Below are positions 57,601-64,000 of a DNA stretch of 64,000 nt, piece by piece (position 1 is the first letter of the stretch; every line of letters begins with the position of its first letter). This DNA is from Taeniopygia guttata (taxonomy: Eukaryota > Chordata > Aves > Passeriformes > Estrildidae). The stretch spans positions 151,427,001 to 151,491,000 of the forward strand of contig NC_133026.1 in the NCBI RefSeq assembly GCF_048771995.1, written 5' to 3'. Below the pieces are notes generated by a model that searched no databases, had not been told where the DNA came from, and worked only from the letters and a program-made list of their open reading frames with translations. The position numbers and the translations under genes are program-made.

Positions 57601-60600
57601 TGCTGTTCACACTGATGGAACCGGGGGGGTTTTGGAGGATTTTGGGGGGATTTTGGGGGATTTCAGACCGGGGTTTTTTGGGGGGATATTTTGGGGGTCC
57701 CGGGGGTATTTTGGGGATATTTTGGGGGGGGTCTCACCTCGCCCCTCCCCCAGACGGCGATCCCGCTGCTGTTCACGCTGATGGAACCGGGGGGATTTTG
57801 GGGGGATTTTGGGGGGATTTTGGGGGGATTTGGGGGGATTTTGGGGGATTTCAGACCGGGGTTTTTTTGGGGGGATTTTTGGGGGTCCCGGGGGATATTT
57901 TGGGGGGGGTCTCACCGCCCCCCACCCCCCAGACGGCGATCCCGCTGCTGTTCACGCTGTTCGAGCTCGGGCGGAACCCGGAGGTCCAACGGGCGCTGCG
58001 GGAGGAGCTGCGGGCGGCGGGGGGGGACCCCAAAGGGGACCCCAAAAACGACCCCAAAAACGCCCCAAATTTGGGGGTCCCCAATTGGGGGGTCCCCAAA
58101 AGGGTCCCCGAGGGGGTCCCCGGGTCGGGGGTCCCCAAAAGGGTCCCGGAGGCGGCGCGACCCCTCCCGGAGCTGCTCGGGGCGCTGCCGCTGCTGAAAG
58201 CGGCGATCAAAGAGACGCTGAGGTGGGAACTGGGATAAACTGGGATAAACTGGGAGGGACTGGGATGGACTGGGATGGACTGGGATGGACTGGGATAAAC
58301 TGGGATGGGACTGGGATAAACTGGGATAAACTGGGATAAACTGGGATAAACTGGGATGGACTGGGATGGATAAACTGGGATGGACTGGGATAAACTGGGA
58401 TAAACTGGGATGGATTGGGATAAACTGGGATAAACTGGGATAAAGTGGGATGGACTGGGATGGACTGGGATAAACTGGGATAAACTGGGATGGACTGGGA
58501 TGGACTGGGATAAACTGGGATAGACTGGGATAAACTGGGATGGACTGGGATAAACTGGGATAAACTGGGATAAACTGGGAGGGACTGGGATAAACTGGGA
58601 TGGACTGGGATAAACTGGGATGGACTGGGATAAACTGGGAGGGACTGGGATAAACTGGGATAAACTGGGATGGACTGGGATAAACTGGGATAAACTGGGA
58701 TAAACTGGGATGGACTGGGATAAACTGGGAATGGAAACTGGGATGGACTGGGAATGGAAACTGGGATAAACTGGGATGGACTGGGATGGACTGGGATGGA
58801 CTGGGATGGACTGGGATAAACTGGGAGGGACTGGGATAAACTGGGATAAACTGGGAATGGACTGGGATGGACTGGGATAAACTGGGATAAACTGGGATGG
58901 ACTGGGATAAACTGGGATAAACTGGGATGGACTGGGATAAACTGGGATAAACTGGGATGGACTGGGATAAACTGGGATGGACTGGGATGGACTGGGATAA
59001 ACTGGGATGGATAAACTGGGATAAACTGGGATAAACTGGGATGGACTGGGATAAACTGGGATAAACTGGGATAAACTGGGATAAACTGGGATAAACTGGG
59101 ATGGACTGGGATGGACTGGGATGGATAAACTGGGATAAACTGGGATGGACTGGGATAAACTGGGATAAACTGGGATGGACTGGGATAAACTGGGATGGAC
59201 TGGGATAAACTGGGATGGACTGGGATGGATAAACTGGGATGGACTGGGATAAACTGGGATGGACTGGGATAAACTGGGATGGACTGGGAATGGAAACTGG
59301 GATAAACTGGGATGGACTGGGATGGACTGGGATGGACTGGGATAAACTGGGATAAACTGGGATAGACTGGGATGGACTGGGAGGGCACTGGGATAAACTG
59401 GGATGGACTGGGATGGACTGGGATAAACTGGGATAAACTGGGATGGACTGGGAGGGACTGGGATGGACTGGGATGGACTGGGATGGACTGGGATAAACTG
59501 GGATAAACTGGGATGGACTGGGATAAACTGGGATGGACTGGGATAAACTGGGATGGACTGGGATAAACTGGGATAAACTGGGATGGACTGGGATAAACTG
59601 GGATAAACTGGGATAAACTGGGATGGACAGGGATGGACTGGGATGGACTGGGATAAACTGGGATGGACTGGGATATAAACTGGGATGGACTGGGATAAAC
59701 TGGGATAAACAACTGGGATAAACTGGGATAAACTGGGATGGACTGGGATAAACTGGGATGGACTGGGATAAACTGGGATGGACTGGGATAAACTGGGATG
59801 GACTGGGATGGACTGGGATGGACTGGGATAAACTGGGATAAACTGGGATAAACTGGGATGGACTGGGATGGACTGGGATAAACTGGGATGGACTGGGATA
59901 AACTGGGATAGACTGGGATGGACTGGGATGGACTGGGATAAACTGGGATGGACTGGGATAAACTGGGATGGACTGGGATGGACTGGGGGGAACTGGGGGG
60001 GACTGGTCCATACTGGTCCATACTGGTTTATATTGTTCCATTGTGGTTTTTACTGGTCCGTACCGGTCTATACTGGTCCATACTGGTCCATACTGGTCCG
60101 TACTGGTCCATACCGGTTTATACTGGTCCATACTGGTCCATACTGGTCCATACTGGTTTATACTGGTCCATACTGGTCCATACTGGTCCATACTGGTGCC
60201 ATACTGGTTTATACTGGTCTATACTGGTCCATACTGGTCTATACTGGTGCCATACTGGTCCATACTGGTCCATACTGGTCCATACTGGTCCATACTGGTC
60301 CATACTGGTCTATACTGGTGCCACACTGGTCCATACTGGTCCATACTGGTCCATACTGGTTTATAGTGGTTTATACCGGTTTATACTGGTTTATACCAGG
60401 CTGTACCCGGTGGGCATCACCTGGTCCATACTGGTCCATACTGGTCCGTACTGGTTTATACTGGTTTATACTGGTCTATACTGGTCTATACCGGTTTATA
60501 CTGGTTTATACTGGTTTGTACTGGTCCATACCGGTCTATACTGGTTTATACTGGTTTATACTGGTTTATACCAGGCTGTACCCGGTGGGCATCACCTGGT

Positions 60601-63600
60601 CCATACTGGTCCATACTGGTCCATACTGGTCCATACTGGTCCATACCAGTTTATACTGGTCTATACTGGTGCCATACTGGTCCATACTGGTCCATACTGG
60701 TCCATACTGGTTTATACTGGTCCATACTGGTTTATACCAGTATGTACTGGTCCATACCGGTTTATACCAGTTTATACTGGTTTATACTGGTCCATACTGG
60801 TCTATCCCAGGCTGTACCCGGTTGGCATCACCTGGTCCATACTGGACTATACTGGTCCATACTGGTCCATACTGGTCTACACCGGTTTATACCGGTCTAT
60901 ATCGGTTTATACTGGTTTATACTGGTCTGCACTGGTCTATACTGGTTTATACTGGTTTATAGTGGTCTATACCGGTCTATACTGGTCCATACTGGTCCCG
61001 CAGGCTGTACCCGGTGGGTATCACCTGGTCCATACCGGTTTATACTGGTGCCATACTGGTCCATACTGGTCCGTACTGGTCCATACTGGTCTATACCAGT
61101 TTATACTGGTTTATACTGGTTTATACTGGTTTATACTGGTGCCATACTGGTCCATACCGGTCTATACCGGTCCATACTGGTCTATACCAGTTTATACTGG
61201 TTTATACTGGTCTATACTGGTGCCATATTGGTCTATACTGGTGCCATATTGGTCCATACTGGTCCATACTGGTTTATACTGGTCCATACTGGTCCCGCAG
61301 GCTGTACCCGGTGGGAATCACTGTCCAGCGCTATCCGGCCACCGACGTGGTGCTGCACAACTACCGCGTGCCCAAGGGGGTGAGCCAGGGGTCACGGCGG
61401 GGTCACGGGGTCACGGCGGGGTCACGGGGTCACAGAGGGGTCACGGGGTCACGGGGGGGTCACGGGGGTCACGGGGGGTCATGGGGGGTCAAGGGGTGAC
61501 CGAAAGTCTTGGCTTGACCCAACGAGGTCTCGGATTGACCCAAAGCCTTGGATTGGCCCAAAGTCTTGACTCGACCCAAAGTCTTGGCTTGGCCAATGAG
61601 GTCTTGGCTTGACCCAATGAAGTCTTGGACTGATCCAAAGTCTTGGCTTGACTCAACCATGCATTGGTTTGACCCAATTAAGTCTTGATTTGACCCAATT
61701 AAGTCTTGACTCAACCCAAAGTCTTGGATTGGCCCAATGAGATCTTGGTTTGACCCAAAGTCTTGCCTTGGCCCAAAGTCTTGGATTGGCCCAAGTTCTT
61801 GGTTCGACCCAATGAGGTCCTGGCTTGGCCCATTGAGATGTTGCCAAGACTCAAAGTCTTGGCTTGACCCAACGAGGTCTTGGCTTGACTCAACCATGCC
61901 TTGGTTTGACCCAATTAAGTCTTGATTTGACCCAATTAAGTCTTGATTTGGCCCAATTAAGTCTTCGCTTGGCCCAACGAGGTCTCGGATTGACCCAAGG
62001 TCTTGGCTTGGCCCAAGGTCTTGGCTTGATCCAAAATCTTGGCTTGACCCAAAGTCTTGGATTGACCCAATGAGGTCTTGGATTGACCCCAAGTCTTGGA
62101 TTGACCCAAAGTCTTGAATTGACCCTAAATCTTGACTCGACCCAAAATCTTGACTCGACCCAAAGTCTTGGCTTGACCCAAAGTCTTGGATTGACCCAAC
62201 AAGGTCCTGGCTTGACGCAAAGTCTTGGATTGACCCAAAGTCTTGGCTTGACCCAAAGTCTTGGATTGACTCAACCATGTCTTGGTTTGGGTGTTGGCTT
62301 CACCCAAAGTCTTGCCTTGGCCCAACAAGATTTTGGCTGAACTCAAAGTCTTGGCTTGGCCCAAAGTCTTGGCTTGGCCCAACAAGTCTTGGCTTGACCC
62401 AATGAGGTCTTGACTCAACCCAAAGTCTTGGATTGACCCAAAATCTTGACTCGACCCAAAATCTTGGCTTGGCCCAGTGAGATCTTGGATTGACCCAATG
62501 AGGTCTTGGAGTGACCCAAAATCTTGGCTTGGCCCAACCATGCCTTGGCTTGGCCCGGTGAGGTCTTGGCTTGACCCAAAGTCTTGGATTGACCCAACAA
62601 GGCCTTGGCTTGATCCAAAGTCTTGGATTGACCCAATGAGGTCCTGGCTTGGCCCAAAGTCTTGGCTCGGCCCAGTGCCCCCCGGTGCCTCCCGGTGCCT
62701 CCCGGTGCCCCCCGGTGCCCCCCGGTGCCTCCCGGTGCCTCCCATTGACTCCCATTGACTCCCATTGACTCCCATTGACTCCCATTGGCTCCCGTTGACT
62801 CCCATTGACTCCCATTGACTCTCATTGACTCCCATTAACTCCCGGTGACTCCCAGTGACTCCCGGTGCCTCCCGGTGCCCCCCGGTGCCCCCCGGTGCCC
62901 CCCGGTGTGTCCCGTTGACTCCCGGTGCCTCCCATTGACTCCCATTGACTCCCATTGACTCCCATTGACTCCCGGTGCCCCCCGGTGCCCCCCGGTGCCC
63001 CCCGGTGCCTCCCATTGACTCCCATTGACTCCTGGTGCCTCCCGGTGCCCCCCGGTGCCCCCTGGTGTCCCCCATTGACTCCCATTGACTCCCATTGACT
63101 CCCATTGACTCCCGGTGCCTCCCATTGACTCCCATTGACTCCCATTGACTCCCATTGACTCCCATTGACTCCCATTGACTCCCATTGACTCCCGGTGCCT
63201 CCCGGTGCCTCCTGGTGCCTCCCGGTGCCCCCCGGTGCCTCCCGGTGCCTCCTGTTGCCCCCCGGTGCCCCTCGGTGACTCCCATTGACTCCCATTGACT
63301 CCCATTGACTCCCATTGACTCCCGGTGACTCCCGGTGCCCCCCGGTGCCTCCCGGTGCCTCCCGGTGCCTCCCGGTGACTCCCATTGGCTCCCATTGACT
63401 CCCGGTGCCTCCCGGTGCCTCCCATTGACTCCCGGTGCCCCCCGGTGCCTCCCAGTGCCTCCCGGTGCCTCCCATTGACTCCCATTGACTCCCATTGACT
63501 CCCATTGACTCTCGGTGCCTCCCGGTGCCCCCCGGTGCCCCCCGGTGCCCCCCGGTGCCTCCCGGTGCCTCCCGTTGACTCCCATTGACTCCCATTGACT

Positions 63601-63877
63601 CCCGGTGCCTCCCGGTGCCTCCCGGTGCCTCCCGGTGCCCCCCGGTGCCCCCGTTTGCCCCGGGTCTGACGGTTGCCCCCCGCAGACGCTGTGCCAGGTG
63701 GCGCTCTACGCCATGGGGCGCTGCCCCGACGTGTTCCCGCAGCCCGAGCGCTACGACCCGTGGCGCTGGCTGGGCAAGGACGACACCACCTTCAAGGCCT
63801 TGGCCTTCGGCTTCGGCGCGCGCCAGTGCATCGGCCGGCGCCTGGCCGAGGCCGAGATGATGCTCTTCCTCGCCCAC
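45360..63877 (+). CDS. CYP11B: CYP11B, mitochondrial steroid 11-beta-hydroxylase (3' end outside window)
   Basis: Mitochondrial class cytochrome P450 that makes glucocorticoid, and in species with a single gene also mineralocorticoid, using adrenodoxin electrons. Exons: 45360-45649, 47760-47915, 50691-50890, 53140-53341, 54433-54638, 57933-58222, 61301-61379, 63686-63877; the final exon is missing. Phases all agree with human CYP11B1/B2. Landmarks: N-terminal [43 protein letters not shown]; oxygen-activation AGGVDTT (exons 5/6); ExxR motif ETLR split across exons 6/7; [20 protein letters not shown]; haem loop [17 protein letters not shown] with the ligand Cys at 63827-63829. About 538 codons are present, longer than human because of in-frame repeats in exons 1, 5 and 6. 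One extra base in the C10 run of exon 4 (53245-53254) shifts the frame and is probably a consensus error. Confidence 0.93.
45650..46400. repeat. Intron 1 array containing seven copies of the exon 1 donor edge
   Basis: Copies of the last 26-30 bases of exon 1 (GGTTCCAGCGCCTGGGGCCG then GTCTACAG) each followed by GTGGGTACC or GTGCGTACC lie at 45745-45773, 45901-45928, 45971-46000, 46045-46072, 46108-46133, 46168-46194 and 46240-46267. Spacers are CCCAAAAATTCGGGGGG-type. Spacing falls from about 155 to 61-73 bp. Confidence 0.93.
46400..47759. repeat. Intron 1 array containing nine copies of the exon 2 acceptor edge
   Basis: TTTTGGGGTGTTTTTGGG spacers separate nine partial copies of exon 2, each as TTTTTGGCGCAG then GGACCGCGTGGGCTCGCTGG and ACTGCGTGAAC. 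They start at 46661, 46800, 46871, 47063, 47246, 47375, 47446, 47554 and 47662. Each copy ends after 30-45 exon bases. Confidence 0.93.
47760..47915 (+). CDS. CYP11B: CYP11B exon 2
   Basis: Encodes [20 protein letters not shown] then [17 protein letters not shown] and CGLFLL, aligned to human [20 protein letters not shown] and CGVFLL. This is the only copy of the exon 2 start that continues to a donor (CT/GTGAGG). Confidence 0.92.
47920..49310. repeat. ACTGGGAGC / ACTGGGATGGGC array, CYP11B intron 2
   Basis: About 1.4 kb of two alternating modules, ACTGGGAGC and ACTGGGATGGGC, both multiples of three. This leaves several frames open on both strands without coding meaning. Confidence 0.96.
49310..50690. 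repeat. Intron 2 array containing eight copies of the exon 3 acceptor edge
   Basis: TTTTGGGGTGATTTTGGG spacers separate eight copies of GGCAG or CCCAG followed by GAACGGCCCCGCGTGGCGC then GACCGCCTGGCCCTGAAC. They start at 49412, 49538, 49722, 50052, 50156, 50292, 50406 and 50531. After CTGAAC each copy turns to CTGCCCCGATTTTGGG where the true exon reads CGCGCCGTG. Confidence 0.94.
50691..50890 (+). CDS. CYP11B: CYP11B exon 3
   Basis: Encodes [39 protein letters not shown] and [16 protein letters not shown]. Human has [39 protein letters not shown] and LTLDVQPSIFHYTIE at the same places. Confidence 0.95.
50891..53139. repeat. CYP11B intron 3: two arrays
   Basis: 50891-51750 has GGGACCCCCGAGACCCCCGG and GGGATGGGGGGGGGACATTG modules. 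About 51750-53040 has a 54-bp unit, GACACCCCAGGGACTGAAGG then GGACCCCCAAAACCCCCATG and GGATGGGGGGGG. At least six consecutive copies are near identical at 51770-52090. Confidence 0.94.
53140..53341 (+). CDS. CYP11B: CYP11B exon 4, with a homopolymer shift
   Basis: Reads [18 protein letters not shown] then [12 protein letters not shown]. After the C10 run at 53245-53254 it continues in another frame as [20 protein letters not shown] and RAWDTIFQH. Both parts match human (LALFGERLGLVG; LMFMPRSLSRW; EAWDCIFQYG). One C too many explains the shift. Confidence 0.88.
53342..54432. repeat. CYP11B intron 4: exon 4 donor copies, then exon 5 acceptor copies
   Basis: Copies of the exon 4 end (GCCTGGGACACCATCTTCCA, GCACG, then GTGGGT) lie at 53440-53486 and 53581-53611 within CCCACCCACCCC-type repeats. 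From about 53840 a GGGGGTCCCGGTGCCCCCCC array follows. Two copies of TTCCCGCAG then CTGCCGGATTTACCGG start at 54159 and 54298, matching the exon 5 edge with an internal deletion. Confidence 0.88.
54433..54638 (+). CDS. CYP11B: CYP11B exon 5: I-helix
   Basis: Encodes [19 protein letters not shown], a Gly/Pro-rich GAGAG insert, then [20 protein letters not shown] and [10 protein letters not shown]. Human has [20 protein letters not shown] and MELTAGSVDT. The Gly-rich insert of about 17-20 residues is absent from human. Confidence 0.93.
54639..56050. repeat. CYP11B intron 5, first array, with one exon 5 donor copy
   Basis: ACCGGGAGTACCGGGGGGAA and ACGGGGGGAACGGGGG modules run for about 1.4 kb. 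54761-54790 repeats ACCGAGTTCACCGCCGGCGG and CGTGGACACC followed by GTGAGCACC, a copy of the exon 5 end and its donor. ACCGTGAGCACCGG remnants recur further on. Confidence 0.92.
56050..57932. repeat. Intron 5 second array: nine copies of the exon 6 acceptor edge
   Basis: A 165-195-bp higher-order unit contains GGGGGTCTCACCGCCCCCCA, CCCCCCAG, ACGGCGATCCCGCTGCTGTT and CAC(G/A)CTGATGGAACC, then TTTTGGGGGATTTCAGACC. Copies of the exon edge start at 56321, 56493, 56686, 56857, 57047, 57216, 57406, 57588 and 57754. The copy at 56493 extends furthest, through TTCGAGCTCGGGCGGAACCC. Confidence 0.95.
57933..58222 (+). CDS. CYP11B: CYP11B exon 6, with in-frame insert
   Basis: Encodes [20 protein letters not shown] and [12 protein letters not shown] repeat-like insert of about 35 residues ([12 protein letters not shown] to [11 protein letters not shown]) follows, then [20 protein letters not shown]. 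Human goes almost directly from QESLAAA to LPLLRAALKETLR. The ExxR arginine codon is split with exon 7. Confidence 0.92.
58223..59995. repeat. ACTGGGATAAACTGGGATGG array, CYP11B intron 6, first part
   Basis: About 1.8 kb of two 11-bp modules, ACTGGGATAAA and ACTGGGATGGA, starting directly at the exon 6 donor. Confidence 0.96.
60000..61300. repeat. Intron 6 second part, TACTGGTCCA array with four exon 7 acceptor copies
   Basis: 10-11-bp modules TACTGGTCCA, TACTGGTTTA and TACTGGTGCCA fill the interval. Copies of the exon 7 edge (CCAG or CGCAG then GCTGTACCCGGTGGGCATCA) start at 60400, 60575, 60811 and 61004. Confidence 0.95.
61301..61379 (+). CDS. CYP11B: CYP11B exon 7
   Basis: Encodes [20 protein letters not shown] and YRVPKG. 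Human has [20 protein letters not shown] and YHIPAG. Acceptor CCCGCAG, donor GGG/GTGAGC. Confidence 0.95.
61380..62670. repeat. CYP11B intron 7, first part
   Basis: 61385-61495 is GGGGTCACGG repeats. 61500-62670 is TTGGCTTGACCCAAAGTC and TTGGATTGACCCAATGAGG modules of about 17-20 bp in a loose higher-order order. Confidence 0.94.
62670..63655. repeat. CCCATTGACT / CCCGGTGCCT array, CYP11B intron 7, second part
   Basis: Two 10-bp modules, CCCATTGACT and CCCGGTGCC(T/C), alternate in runs of one to seven for about 1 kb. Confidence 0.96.
63686..63877 (+). CDS. CYP11B: CYP11B exon 8: haem-binding exon
   Basis: Encodes [39 protein letters not shown] and the haem loop [20 protein letters not shown]. 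The meander/PERF-like ERYDPWRW and the Cys ligand are intact. Donor CAC/GTGAGT; the last exon would follow beyond the window. Confidence 0.96.
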
Positions 63878-64000
63878 GTGAGTGGGGGACCCCAAAACGC
63901 CCCCCGGGACCGGTGTGGGGGGGCGGGACCCCACGGGTGGGGTGGGATGGGTCAGAGAGGTCTTGGTTTGACTCAGCGACTCTGGAGGGATCAAGGAGGG

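Noticed and set aside
56321-57800. Multiple CYP11B gene copies or true extra exons
   Set aside because: The copies are exon edges only, lack donors and catalytic segments, and diverge into array sequence after 30-60 bases.

Overview
This looks like a vertebrate chromosome, most likely a bird and probably a GC-rich microchromosome. The genes have vertebrate exon-intron structure and clear mammalian counterparts. Almost every intron and spacer is filled with short-period tandem arrays, with very little single-copy DNA between them, and I recognise no interspersed transposon. The species call is inference; the gene calls rest on translated exons compared with human proteins from memory.

Three genes can be read, all on the + strand. 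FBXL6 (4186-17193, 10 coding exons) is an F-box/leucine-rich-repeat protein. It starts from a CpG-rich promoter with three inverted CCAAT boxes and a YY1-type start site. Its last exon runs into an in-frame array of about 430 codons ending in a basic, nuclear-signal-like tail. SCRT1 (24004-28361, two exons) is the Scratch-family neuronal repressor, with a SNAG N-terminus and five zinc fingers. CYP11B (45360 to beyond 63877) is the mitochondrial steroid 11-beta-hydroxylase/aldosterone synthase-type P450. Eight exons are present, including the haem-binding exon; the last exon lies outside the window. A possible head-to-head gene on the - strand (exons near 3820-3837 and 2490-2548) is weakly supported and unidentified.

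Layout: 1-2310 array of GGTCA half-sites; 2590-3780 G-rich array; 3800-4190 promoter; 4186-17193 FBXL6 with a different array in nearly every intron; 17194-17945 FBXL6 3'UTR with AATAAA; 17995-23410 four or five arrays with a single-copy POU/octamer island at 19300-19375; 23415-28361 SCRT1; 28590-34230 arrays; 34330-34610 a single-copy AT-rich island with TAATTA motifs and a perfect CRE; 34610-44275 arrays broken by two small islands (37480-37560, 38225-38340); 44362-45350 an array of about 50 GATAAA motifs ending at the CYP11B start codon; 45360-63877 CYP11B.

The most striking observation is that the exon-intron junctions of CYP11B have themselves been amplified into the intronic arrays. I count about 42 partial copies of exon edges, each with its AG acceptor or GT donor. 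All lie on the intron side of the parent exon (acceptor copies upstream, donor copies downstream). FBXL6 exon 8 has one such copy. Several coding exons also carry in-frame repeat expansions (FBXL6 exons 3 and 10, CYP11B exons 1, 5 and 6). Three one-base shifts in FBXL6 and one in CYP11B all fall in C or G homopolymers and are most simply consensus errors.
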